Of a stretch of DNA of 64,000 bases, positions 46,545 to 55,283 are shown one piece after another. Both the position numbers and the translations under genes were made by a program. Below the pieces are notes generated by a model. That model ran no database searches and was not told where the DNA came from. It saw only the letters and a list, made by a program, of their open reading frames with translations. Source of the DNA: Desulfurellaceae bacterium bin18. Its GTDB lineage: Bacteria > Desulfobacterota > Binatia > Bin18. The stretch covers positions 47,605 to 111,604 of the forward strand of contig MPMI01000016.1 of assembly GCA_002238415.1 (NCBI GenBank), given 5' to 3'. How positions within the stretch are numbered: position 1 is the first letter of the stretch; each line of letters opens with the position of its first letter.

Positions 46545-47352
46545 ATTGACCTCCGTGTCGTCCGGGAAAAAACTGGACCCCAACAAAGGAAACCACCAGC
46601 ACGGCAAAGCACACAATCGTCAGCGTTGCCGCCCGCCGGCCACGCCAGCCGGCACTTCGGTAGTGGAGCAGCAGCGCGTAGAGAATCCAGGTCACTACGG
46701 ACAAGATGAGCCGCGGCTCCCAGATCCAGAAGTGTCCCCAGGCATACTCGGCCCAGACCGCACCGCTTAACAGCCCGAGGGTCAGGAGGAGAAAACCCCA
46801 AGCCAGGGAGCGGTAGTTCAGATGATCGAGGGTTTCCAACGAGGGCAAGCGACGGAGAAATGAAGAGGCTTTTTTCTGTTTGAGGTGCTTTTCCTGGACC
46901 AGGTAGACCAAGCTGGCACTACAGGCGACGACAAAGACGGCATACCCAAGAAAGGCGGCAGTGACATGAATGGGCAGCCAGGCGCTTTGCAGCGTCGGCG
47001 GCAGCGCCCGCGCCTGGGTGTAAAAGACGTACACGCCCAGGGTCAGGATAAACCCGATGGGACTCACAATAGCGCCGAGAATGGAAACCGGCAGTCGCCA
47101 CTGGACCAGTAGCCCGATGCCCGCCGTGAGACAGGCAAAAAAGGAGAGGGCTTCATACACCTCTGTGACCGCAAAATAGCCCACCGTGAGCGACCGGACC
47201 GCAATAGCACCGGCATGGCACAGGCAGGCGGCCAGCAAGCAACTCGGGGCTATCGTCCGCACGACGGGCCGAGCGGAGAGCAGCCCGACAATAAAGCTCG
47301 CCGTGCTGAGCAGATAAAGCAGCAGTGTCAGTGTCAGCAGCCAGACTTCCAT
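46537..47352 (-). CDS. CcsA/HemX-type cytochrome c assembly or GluTR-regulating membrane protein
   Basis: 271 residues with about eight membrane segments. The family WWD-like loop is present but altered: EYAWGHFWIWEPRLILSVVTW, with Glu where the canonical WGxxWxWDxxE has Asp. Conserved His in SAWLPIHVTAAFLGYA is a probable haem ligand. Between precorrin-2 dehydrogenase and hemA this position matches hemX/ccsA of other haem operons. It either delivers haem for cytochrome c maturation or tunes GluTR level. Start could also be the GTG at 47367, which overlaps the upstream stop. Confidence 0.85.
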   Translation of the reverse strand: MEVWLLTLTLLLYLLSTASFIVGLLSARPVVRTIAPSCLLAACLCHAGAIAVRSLTVGYFAVTEVYEALSFFACLTAGIGLLVQWRLPVSILGAIVSPIGFILTLGVYVFYTQARALPPTLQSAWLPIHVTAAFLGYAVFVVACSASLVYLVQEKHLKQKKASSFLRRLPSLETLDHLNYRSLAWGFLLLTLGLLSGAVWAEYAWGHFWIWEPRLILSVVTWILYALLLHYRSAGWRGRRAATLTIVCFAVLVVSFVGVQFFPGRHGGQFG

Positions 47353-47360
47353 ACGGTCAC

Positions 47361-48023
47361 TCACCACGAAAAGGCGAGACGCTCCAGGGTGTATGCCTCC
47401 CCCAGCGTCTGCTGTAGGAGTGTGTTTAATTTATCGGTTTGGTGGTCTCGAAGATAGTCCAGCAGGGGAGATTCGACTAGGTCGGTCAACAGACGCCGGC
47501 GGTCTTGCATGCTGCGTTGTTCCTGCCTCAGGCGTTCACGAATCCGGCGCAACAGCCGGAGCGCGACCGCATATTCCGGCCCGAATTGTTCAGCCAGATC
47601 TTGCCGAATCTTCTTTGCCAGAGCAGGACTTGCCCCAGTGGTGGAAACCGCAATCGTCAGGTCGCCCTGTTGTAGCACTGCCGGTACAATAAACGAACAC
47701 AACGCAGGCTGATCGACGATATTACATAAAATATTGGCCTGTTTGGCATCCGCGGCAATCTGCCGCTGCAAGGCGGGATCATCCGTGGCGGCGATCACCA
47801 GCGCAACAGTGTCAAGGTCTCCCCGTTGATAGGAGCGTTGCCGAACCGTCAGCCGACCGGCGGCTTCAAGGTCGGATAGAGCGGCTGTCAGCTCAGGACT
47901 GATAAGCGTCACCTCCCCGCCGGCCGCCAGCACCGCCTCCACCTTACGCTCGGCAATCGTCCCCCCGCCAATGACCAGACAGCGCGTCTGGTCCAAATCG
48001 AGAAAAACAGGGTAATAGCCCAC
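47361..48023 (-). CDS. Precorrin-2 dehydrogenase/sirohydrochlorin ferrochelatase-like (CysG N-terminal, SirC/Met8 type)
   Basis: 220 residues beginning GYYPVFLDLDQTRCLVIGGGTIAERKVEAVLAAGG, the NAD-binding start of the CysG_N family, with a later GDLTIAVSTTGASPALAKKIR. It oxidises precorrin-2 to sirohydrochlorin and may insert iron. The start codon is GTG behind GGGAGG. First gene of the tetrapyrrole operon; its methyltransferase partner is the CobA half of the fusion downstream. Confidence 0.92.
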   Translation of the reverse strand: MGYYPVFLDLDQTRCLVIGGGTIAERKVEAVLAAGGEVTLISPELTAALSDLEAAGRLTVRQRSYQRGDLDTVALVIAATDDPALQRQIAADAKQANILCNIVDQPALCSFIVPAVLQQGDLTIAVSTTGASPALAKKIRQDLAEQFGPEYAVALRLLRRIRERLRQEQRSMQDRRRLLTDLVESPLLDYLRDHQTDKLNTLLQQTLGEAYTLERLAFSW

Positions 48024-48157
48024 CCGGCCCTCCCTTTCGTACGCAGCTCAAATCGTAGCATACCGGTGAGGAGTGGGGGAATCGGAGTTGTTGACCGGCG
48101 TTAAGAACGCCGCTGAGTCTCCGCCGGAAGATCACAGCCCAGATGTAGGGCGGCTCT

Positions 48158-49921
48158 TCAGCCGGTTGGAATGCGCAACACCTGGCCGATTTGCAGGCGT
48201 TTGACGTTCTTCACACCATTCAGACGCTTAAGAATCGACACCTTTGTGCCGTAGCGCCGGGCGATACTGCCCAGTGTTTGCCCGCGGCGGACCCGGTGTT
48301 TGACATACTGGGCTTGGGCTTTGCCGGGTGCGTTGGCCGAGACGCGCAGTTTTTTCCCGACCGGTATCAGCGCGGCGTTCTTGATGCCGTTAAGCTGCTG
48401 GAGTGCCGCCACGGTTGTGTTGTAGCGTTGGGCGATCTTTCCGAGCGATTCTCCCCGACGCACGATATGTGTCCCGTCCTGCGAAGCTGCCCGCGCCACC
48501 TGGACGGACCGGGCCGCCGGCCGCCGACCCTTCCCTTTCAGGGGGACGCGCAGACGTTGTCCGACGCGGATGAAATGCGCGCTTCTGAGTCCGTTCAGGC
48601 GTTGCAGGGTCCGAGCGCTCGTCCCATAGCGCTGCGCAATACCGCCCAGCGTCTGCCCGTGCCGGACCTTATGAAAAGCAAAAGCAGCAACCTGTTGGTC
48701 AGCCTTCGCCTCAGGGCTGAGCGCAGCGTAACGCCGGATAAAGTCCTTCCGCGCGCCGGACGGGATGCGCAAACGGTGGCCGCGTGGGACGTGGAGTTTC
48801 CCGTTCCGAATCAGTCGCCTAAAGGACGGGTTGAGCGCCACTAGCCGCTCAGTACTGGTGTCGGCAGCCCTGGCCAGATTTTCGAGCGAGACAAAATGCT
48901 GGAGATCGACTTCATCATACCGGAGGAGAGGATCGCGTTTGATGGGACCGAAGTATGTGGCGCTGTTTTTCTCAACCTCAATGGCCGCCAGCAACTCGGC
49001 ATAGAAATTCCGTGAAGCAAACCCGAACGTCCGGCTTTTGTAGCGGCGGATAATGGTGGCAATATCGCGCGTGCCGACTTTCCGAACGGCGCGTGCCATC
49101 CCGGCCCGGCCGTGGTTATAGGCCGTAACCGCCAGCGGCCAGGTTTGCAGCTTGTCATAATTTAACTTGAGCAGGTCGGCGGCGGCCCGGGTGGCAATGA
49201 GGGGGTCGAGGCGCTCGTCAACCATATAGTTAATGGTCAGAAACAAGCGCCCGGTCGCGGGCATGAACTGCCAGATGCCGGCCGCGCCGACTTTTGAATA
49301 GGCCTCAATATTGAAAGAAGACTCGATCAGCGGCAGGCGAGTCAGGACAACCGGGAGTCCTTTTTGACGGAATATCTTTTCCATCCTGGGCAGATAACGG
49401 CCAGACAGGCGCAGGCTCTCTTGAAAGCGCTCCCGTATCCCGGACTGTGCCCGCAGTCGCCCTTTGGCCGCGGCCTTGCGGAACTTGTGGCGTTCTTTGA
49501 CATCTTTGAAGAGGGAGCGGATTTTTCTCTCACGGCTACTCAGCGTCCGCCCTTTGGCACCGTGTTTATGGAGTTTCCGCAGGGCGGCCCGGATTTTTTT
49601 GAGCTCCTGCTTCGTCCGCTTGGATTTCAGCTTACGGGCCTTGGCCTCGCCATGCTTTTTTAAGAGCGGCCGAAAATCAAGGACGGCGTACACCTTGTCC
49701 AAATAGACCGCGTCGTGGATGACGACCTGGTATTCCGAGTAGGTGGCGAAAATCTTGGTCCAGAACTCGACCTGGGGTCGGAGGGCTTGTGGATAGGGAA
49801 GCGGAGAAGACGCGGGGGACGCGTGCTTATCAACGTTCCCGAACGCGGAACCGGACCCCGCTCCGACGAATAAAACGACGAACAAGAGCGCCGCACGCCA
49901 TCCCGGACATTTTACCTGCAT
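48158..49921 (-). CDS. LysM-containing membrane-bound lytic transglycosylase (MltD-like)
   Basis: 587 residues. A signal peptide (WRAALLFVVLFVGAGSGSAFG) is followed by an unusual Lys/Arg-rich helical region (about 90-170), then the SLT goose-lysozyme domain with catalytic Glu in PLIESSFNIEAYSKVGAAG and IWQFMPATGR. Three LysM repeats close the protein (about 412-455, 483-526 and 541-586), with a degenerate fourth-like unit near 350. It cleaves the peptidoglycan glycan strand. Start is the ATG at 49921 behind AGGAG; a GTG two codons upstream is possible. Confidence 0.92.
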   Translation of the reverse strand: MQVKCPGWRAALLFVVLFVGAGSGSAFGNVDKHASPASSPLPYPQALRPQVEFWTKIFATYSEYQVVIHDAVYLDKVYAVLDFRPLLKKHGEAKARKLKSKRTKQELKKIRAALRKLHKHGAKGRTLSSRERKIRSLFKDVKERHKFRKAAAKGRLRAQSGIRERFQESLRLSGRYLPRMEKIFRQKGLPVVLTRLPLIESSFNIEAYSKVGAAGIWQFMPATGRLFLTINYMVDERLDPLIATRAAADLLKLNYDKLQTWPLAVTAYNHGRAGMARAVRKVGTRDIATIIRRYKSRTFGFASRNFYAELLAAIEVEKNSATYFGPIKRDPLLRYDEVDLQHFVSLENLARAADTSTERLVALNPSFRRLIRNGKLHVPRGHRLRIPSGARKDFIRRYAALSPEAKADQQVAAFAFHKVRHGQTLGGIAQRYGTSARTLQRLNGLRSAHFIRVGQRLRVPLKGKGRRPAARSVQVARAASQDGTHIVRRGESLGKIAQRYNTTVAALQQLNGIKNAALIPVGKKLRVSANAPGKAQAQYVKHRVRRGQTLGSIARRYGTKVSILKRLNGVKNVKRLQIGQVLRIPTG

Positions 49922-50110
49922 CACCACCCTCTCCTGCTATAACACCGACCAACCCTTATGCAGATCTGCGCTTCTCTCCATATATAGTGGATGAGCCTTC
50001 CAACTAGCAAACCCATGCGTTCAGTTCAACGTACCCCCAGGCAGATTCCGCCTCCTCCGCCTTCTTTCCGGTAGGAAAGTCGGCTATGAAAAGGAAAAAT
50101 AGGAGGCGAT

Positions 50111-51157
50111 ATGCGCATCTCACTCTTTCATTTGCCCAGCTTTTTTCCGGAATTTCACGCCAGCGATGAGCAATTCTACCTTGACATGCTCAGCGAGACC
50201 GATCGGGCGGAGGCCCTCGGCTTTCACTCCGTCTGGTTTGCGGAGCACCATTTTTATCATTACGGTGGCCATCTGCCCTCCGTTCCCGTGATTGGGGCCG
50301 CGGTTGCCCAACGCACGAAGAATATCCGTATTGGCTCCGGGATTGCCCTCCTGCCTCTCCAGGACCCGATCCGGCTGGCAGAGGAGTATGCCATGCTCGA
50401 CTGCTTATCGGGCGGGCGCTTGGAGTTCGGGATTGGACGGGGATTTCAAAAAGGTGAGTACGACGCCTTTGAGCGCGATATGAGCGACAGCCGGGCGCTG
50501 TTCGAAGAAGCCCACGCCATCATCATGAAGGCCTGGACGGAAAAACGGGTTTCTCACGACGGTACATTCCGCAAAATCCGCAATCTCCAGGTCATTCCTA
50601 AACCCGTCCAGCAACCCCCACCCGTCTACGTTGCCTGTATTTTTACGCCGGAATCGTTCGAATGGACCGGGAAGATGGGCTATCATCTCATGGTCGTTCC
50701 CTATGCCCAGCCCAATCCGGAGGCATTAGTGGGCCGCATCCAACTCTTCACACAGACCCGGCAGGCACATGGACATGCGGACGCGCCGGAAGTCCTCGGG
50801 GTGTACCATTTTTATTGCGGCGAGACCGCGCAGAAGGCAAAGGAAGAGCCCCGCGAGGCCATGATGCGCTATATAAACGCAGTGGTCGCCTCCAACCAGG
50901 AAGCCGCCTACTCCGATCAGTATCGACCGTACAAGGGCCTCAAGGACGCTTTCAAGACCTTTGACTATGAAGGCTATATGTACCCGCATAAAGTCATATT
51001 CGGCGACCCGGACCAGTGCGTCGAGCGTATCCGGGAAATCCAGGCGATGGGGATCACCAACGTCAGCCTGCTGGCAAATTTCGGCGGGCTGGAGCACGAC
51101 AAAATCATGGCCTCGCTGGAACGGTTCGGAAAAGAGGTCTTGCCCAGAGTGTCGTAA
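50111..51157 (+). CDS. LLM-class flavin-dependent oxidoreductase
   Basis: 348 residues, luciferase-like fold: GFHSVWFAEHHFYHYGGHLPS, RTKNIRIGSGIALLPLQDPIRLAEEYAMLDCLSGGRLEFGIGRGF. It is shorter than and clearly different from the one at 36020. Likely FMNH2-dependent monooxygenase of unknown substrate. AATAGGAGGCG precedes the ATG. It converges on the asparaginase gene. Confidence 0.92.
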   Translation: MRISLFHLPSFFPEFHASDEQFYLDMLSETDRAEALGFHSVWFAEHHFYHYGGHLPSVPVIGAAVAQRTKNIRIGSGIALLPLQDPIRLAEEYAMLDCLSGGRLEFGIGRGFQKGEYDAFERDMSDSRALFEEAHAIIMKAWTEKRVSHDGTFRKIRNLQVIPKPVQQPPPVYVACIFTPESFEWTGKMGYHLMVVPYAQPNPEALVGRIQLFTQTRQAHGHADAPEVLGVYHFYCGETAQKAKEEPREAMMRYINAVVASNQEAAYSDQYRPYKGLKDAFKTFDYEGYMYPHKVIFGDPDQCVERIREIQAMGITNVSLLANFGGLEHDKIMASLERFGKEVLPRVS

Positions 51158-51163
51158 CCGGAG

Positions 51164-52153
51164 TCACGCTTCGCGCTCAAACGGGCGGTACGGCATATCC
51201 AGCCCGAGGCTCAGCATCAGGCGCATGCGGGCTTTACGCGGGGAGAGAAAGTTCTCGATAATCAGGCCGGCCTCAACCAGTTCAGTATACATACCGGGAT
51301 AGTACTCGGTGGCCGCGGTGGGTCCGCTTGGCGCGCTGGAGCAACACACCACCGGCAGCCCCGCGTCCACGAGACGGCAGAGCGGCCCGAGCGCTGCTGG
51401 AGGAATGCTCCCGGCCCCCAGGCTCGCGGCCACCAGGCCGTCTATGGACCGCTCAGCCCGTTCGCCTACCAGCTTGAGGAGAGCGGCGTCATCGCCAACC
51501 CCGAGCGTGAGGATGGGAATGGAGTAGGACATGGTGTGTGGCAGACGCCCCAGGCGATTCCAGCGCGTGGGCTGCCAGTCGAGTTCAACCGGCTGTTCGT
51601 TCACGCGCCCGGACGGAGCCCCGTGCCGCGCTGTAAAGGCGTCCAAAGCAACGGTATCGCTTTTATATACGCTCCAGGCCTCAAAAATGTCACCGTGCAG
51701 CGTGACCAGCGTCCCGTATTCAGGCAACAGGCACGCGGCGACCCGCACGGCCTGTTCCAGATTTTTTCCCCCATCATAATCCGCCGCCCAACTGGGCCGC
51801 ATCGCCCCGGTAAAGACAAGCGGCACAATCCCGGAGAGCATTTCATCCATAGCGTACGCCACCTCTTCAAGGGCATCGGTTCCATGCGTCACTACGATGC
51901 CGTCCATGCCCTCTTTGGCCACCCGCTCAATCGTCCGGGCAAGAGTGAGCAGCGCGGCCCCTGAGGAGATCACACCGTCGGGATACGGTAGGTCCAGACA
52001 GTGGAGACGGCCGGTCTCGATGGCAGTCCGGGCCAATAAATCGACGGCCGACAGCCAGGGGCGCTGCTCCCCGCCCAGCTCGCTGCGCCCCTGACTGATC
52101 GTCCCGCCGGTGGCGATGAGGAGCAGTTCTCTCCGGTTTCCTGCCTGCGGCAT
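51164..52153 (-). CDS. L-asparaginase/glutaminase family protein
   Basis: 329 residues. Two conserved threonine motifs are visible: ATGGTISQG near the N-terminus (nucleophile Thr) and VTHGTDALEEVAY (second active-site Thr-Asp), with the supporting Lys in KSDTVALDAF-type context. No signal peptide, so a cytoplasmic type I-like enzyme. I take the ATG at 52153, 17 bases after egtD; an upstream start would overlap egtD. Its place at the end of the ergothioneine operon may be chance or provide amino-acid recycling. Confidence 0.87.
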   Translation of the reverse strand: MPQAGNRRELLLIATGGTISQGRSELGGEQRPWLSAVDLLARTAIETGRLHCLDLPYPDGVISSGAALLTLARTIERVAKEGMDGIVVTHGTDALEEVAYAMDEMLSGIVPLVFTGAMRPSWAADYDGGKNLEQAVRVAACLLPEYGTLVTLHGDIFEAWSVYKSDTVALDAFTARHGAPSGRVNEQPVELDWQPTRWNRLGRLPHTMSYSIPILTLGVGDDAALLKLVGERAERSIDGLVAASLGAGSIPPAALGPLCRLVDAGLPVVCCSSAPSGPTAATEYYPGMYTELVEAGLIIENFLSPRKARMRLMLSLGLDMPYRPFEREA

Positions 52154-52170
52154 AGGTGCGTGCGGTCCGC

Positions 52171-53157
52171 TCAGCCCGTATAGCGGAAGAGGCCCAGCAG
52201 AAAGCGACTGTCTGGGTCGGTCCATTGGGATTGGAATCGGAAGCCGTAGCCAGCCAGTTGCTCTTTCACTTCTTGGGCGTCGAACTTTCTGGATATCTCC
52301 GTATGGATGGTCTCACCCGCTCGGAACGAGACGCTCAGGTCTAAGGCCGCGATGGTCACTTTCTGGGCGACCTCGCTCTTGAGATGCATTTCGACTTGAT
52401 GCAGTTCCCGATTATAAAAGGCCAGATGAGAAAACTGCGCGAGCTGAAAATCCGCCTGGAGCTCGCGGTTGATATGCCGCAAGATATTGAGGTTGAAATC
52501 GGCCGTGACCCCAGCCGCGTCATTATACGCGGCTTCTAAAACCTCAACAGACTTCCGCAGGTCGAGCCCCAATAAGAACTGGTCGCCGGGATGGAGGGAT
52601 GCCGCCAGGCGCTGAAACAGCTCGGTCTGTTCCGTCGGACTGAAATTGCCCAGATTGCTGCCCAAAAAGAGGACGAGGCGGGGCCGGGTATTGGGCAGCG
52701 CAGTGAGTCCGTCCAGATAGTCGGTCACCAGAGCCTCAATCGACATGCTTGGGTAGTCAGCCAGCAAGCCCCGTGCGGTCTCTTCGAGCATCGACGCGCT
52801 GATATCGACCGGCACATAGTGCAGCAGGTGGTCCTGACGTTGATATTCGTCAAACAGGAGACGGGTTTTCACCGAACTGCCGCTACCCAGTTCGACCAAC
52901 GAGGCGCCCGCCGTCTGTCTCACAATATCCGCGGCATGCGTGCGCAGAATCTGCGCTTCGGTTCGGGTGAGGTAGTATTCCGGTTGCCGGCAGATATCCT
53001 CAAACAGGCGCGAACCGTAGGCATCGTAAAAATACTTGGGCGGCAAGGTTTTCTGGCTTTGCCGCAGGCCAAAGGCAACATCCGTCCGCAACTGCGAACG
53101 CACCGTGCCCATCGTAGAAATGTACAGCCGGTCAGCCTCTTGAAGTAGTGTTGACAT
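52171..53157 (-). CDS. egtD: L-histidine N-alpha-methyltransferase EgtD
   Basis: 328 residues. It trimethylates histidine to hercynine with SAM, first step of ergothioneine synthesis. The fold markers are YFYDAYGSRLFEDICRQPEYYLTRTEAQIL, the SAM-binding LVELGSGSSVKTRLLF and LFLGSNLGNFSPTE; the substrate-binding Tyr and Asn are in YNDAAGVTADFNLNIL. egtB lies 46 bases upstream on the same strand. Start is the ATG giving MSTLLQE. Confidence 0.96.
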   Translation of the reverse strand: MSTLLQEADRLYISTMGTVRSQLRTDVAFGLRQSQKTLPPKYFYDAYGSRLFEDICRQPEYYLTRTEAQILRTHAADIVRQTAGASLVELGSGSSVKTRLLFDEYQRQDHLLHYVPVDISASMLEETARGLLADYPSMSIEALVTDYLDGLTALPNTRPRLVLFLGSNLGNFSPTEQTELFQRLAASLHPGDQFLLGLDLRKSVEVLEAAYNDAAGVTADFNLNILRHINRELQADFQLAQFSHLAFYNRELHQVEMHLKSEVAQKVTIAALDLSVSFRAGETIHTEISRKFDAQEVKEQLAGYGFRFQSQWTDPDSRFLLGLFRYTG

Positions 53158-53203
53158 ACAAAACAACCCACCTTACTCGGTCAATCCACCGCCTCTCGTC
53201 GCG

Positions 53204-54442
53204 CTACGACACGGCGTCCTTTGCACACCGAAAGCCGGCAAAGATGGCCCGCATTCCGGGACGATACCAATTCCGGAACGTTACGCGTAGGACATGTCGT
53301 CGCGTTGCCCACGACCCACCGCGCAAGACGCGGTGGTGTTGATCAAAATACGGCACGGAATAGCCGTCGTACGGAAAAGCCTGAAAACCCGGATAGGGGT
53401 GGAACCAGGTACGGGTCCACTCCCAGACCCCGCCGAGCATATCGAGCCGGGACGCGAGAGGGTCTGCCTGCCCAGCAGCGGCGTGCTGTTCCGCCTCCCA
53501 CCAGGCCGCTTTTTCCCATTCGGCCTCGGTCGGCAGCCGTTTGCCGACCGAGCGGGCGTACGCCTCGGCCTCATACCAGCTCACGCACCGCACCGGTTGG
53601 ACCGGGTCCAGCGGCGCTACCCCGAACGGGTCAATCTCCAGCCAGTGCCCCCGGCTATTCCCGGAACGCCAGTGCAGGGGATGGGCAATCTGGTTCTCCG
53701 CGCGCCAGCGCCACCCCGGCTGACTCCACCAGGCAGGGTTCCGATACCCCCCATCATCCAGGAATGCCAGAAAATCGGCGTTTGTGACCGGCGTTTGATC
53801 TATCCGGAATTCCTCCAGCCGGACCTGCCGCGCAGGCCGTTCATTGTCCAGCGTGCGCGCGCTGTCATCGCTGCCCATGCTATAGGCCCCGGCAGGAATC
53901 CGGACCATGGTCGTGCGGCTGGCTTGCGGAGGAGGACTCCGGCGCGGTACGGCTGGGGCAGAGAACGGCCTCCTGTCTCCCGCATCGAAGCGCCGGGCCG
54001 CAATCAAATTGAGAATCAGCAGGATGGTCTCGGTATGTTGTTCCTCGTGTTGGAGGAGCATGTTCAGCAGGCGGCCTTCACCCAGCAACGGATGACTGTC
54101 CGGCCAGTCGCCCCGCTCCAGAAAGGCAAAGACGCGGTCGCGGACTGCATCCAGATAGGCAAAAATCTCATGCGCGGCGGGGAGATTGACCCGATTCTCT
54201 TTCGGATTATCAAGCGGAGAGAAAACCAAGTCATACTCAGGCGACAGCGATGCCGCGTGCTGACACTGCTGCAGAACCCAGAAACCTTCGGTCACTCCAA
54301 TATGGCCGAGGTGCCACCCGACCGGACTGAACTCGTCGTGTGCCTGGTGACAGAAGTCTTCCGGATCGATAGCCGCGAACAACGCCTTCGTATACGCGCG
54401 CGCCTCGACCATCCGCTGCCGGAAGTCCGCGATATCAATCAT
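53204..54442 (-). CDS. egtB: Ergothioneine biosynthesis sulfoxide synthase EgtB
   Basis: 412 residues. The N-terminal DinB-like part carries the iron-binding His residues (GWHLGHIGVTEGFW and HEEQHTET); the C-terminal FGE-sulfatase-like part has MVRIPAGAYSMGSDD, CVSWYEAEAYARSVGKRLPTEAEWE and GGVWEWTRTWF, RGGSW. It couples hercynine with a thiol (gamma-glutamylcysteine in the EgtC-containing pathway) using oxygen. AGGAGG precedes the ATG. Eight bases separate it from egtC. Confidence 0.96.
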   Translation of the reverse strand: MIDIADFRQRMVEARAYTKALFAAIDPEDFCHQAHDEFSPVGWHLGHIGVTEGFWVLQQCQHAASLSPEYDLVFSPLDNPKENRVNLPAAHEIFAYLDAVRDRVFAFLERGDWPDSHPLLGEGRLLNMLLQHEEQHTETILLILNLIAARRFDAGDRRPFSAPAVPRRSPPPQASRTTMVRIPAGAYSMGSDDSARTLDNERPARQVRLEEFRIDQTPVTNADFLAFLDDGGYRNPAWWSQPGWRWRAENQIAHPLHWRSGNSRGHWLEIDPFGVAPLDPVQPVRCVSWYEAEAYARSVGKRLPTEAEWEKAAWWEAEQHAAAGQADPLASRLDMLGGVWEWTRTWFHPYPGFQAFPYDGYSVPYFDQHHRVLRGGSWATRRHVLRVTFRNWYRPGMRAIFAGFRCAKDAVS

Positions 54443-54450
54443 GCCGCCTC

Positions 54451-55254
54451 CTAACCGTTGAGGGCAATAAGATCAATACCCGTGGCGTTCCGGCAGGTCA
54501 CAATATGGATCTCCGGGACCGCCTGCCAGCCCGGGTCGGCACAGAGTTTTTCCGACGCAATGACCACCCCATCGGGGAAATCCGCGCCGTTGCACAAATA
54601 ATACAGCGACGGCGCCGGCGAGGTGTTCGCGAAGCGGAGGGCGACCATATGCAGCCCGTCGGACAGCACCAGATTCAGCGCCATATGGACCGCCTGGCCT
54701 TCTGTCCAGGCCAGCAACTGAGCAACCGTGCGCCGAATGGCGGTCGCATATGCCTGCGGCGTCTGCTCCTGGCCGTGCAAAAAATTCAGCAGTAGGGCAA
54801 AGATATGCTCGGAGTCGGTTGAGCCCCGAATGAGGCGATAGTATTCATCGCGCAGGGCCTCGCGTATCGTGCGCAGCAGGCCGTCACGCGCCTTTTCAAT
54901 AAAACCGTTATGCATGAACGCCAGACGGCCATGGGCAAACGGCTGACAGTTGCTCTGGTCGAGTCCGAAACCGGGTGTAGCGCTGCGGACGTTGGCGACA
55001 ATGCAATCCGAAACAATATGACGGCTTAAGCCGGGCAGATTGCGATCATTCCAGATCGGGACAATATTAGTGTAGATACACGGCGTGAGGTCAAGCCCGC
55101 GGTTATACCAGCCGACCCCGAACCCATCCACATTCACCGTTCCGGCGGTCATCTCTTTGGGTTGGTAGCTCTGCTCTATCAGGGAGTGCTCGGGCGCACT
55201 GATGACCTGGGCGAGCGGGACCGGCTTTCCACGATACGCAACAAAACGACACAT
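54451..55254 (-). CDS. egtC: Ergothioneine amidohydrolase EgtC (class II glutamine amidotransferase)
   Basis: 267 residues. The N-terminal nucleophile is Cys2 (MCRFVAYRGKP), followed by GFGVGWYN, the NCQPFAHGRLAFMHNGFI motif and RGSTDSEHIFALLL, all standard for Ntn-type amidotransferases of the EgtC/YafJ group. It removes the gamma-glutamyl group from the EgtB product. Context between EgtB and the ATP-grasp gene makes EgtC the likely role. Confidence 0.92.
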   Translation of the reverse strand: MCRFVAYRGKPVPLAQVISAPEHSLIEQSYQPKEMTAGTVNVDGFGVGWYNRGLDLTPCIYTNIVPIWNDRNLPGLSRHIVSDCIVANVRSATPGFGLDQSNCQPFAHGRLAFMHNGFIEKARDGLLRTIREALRDEYYRLIRGSTDSEHIFALLLNFLHGQEQTPQAYATAIRRTVAQLLAWTEGQAVHMALNLVLSDGLHMVALRFANTSPAPSLYYLCNGADFPDGVVIASEKLCADPGWQAVPEIHIVTCRNATGIDLIALNG

Positions 55255-55283
55255 AGGTGGTCCAGACTCTTCGGCTCAGGCAC

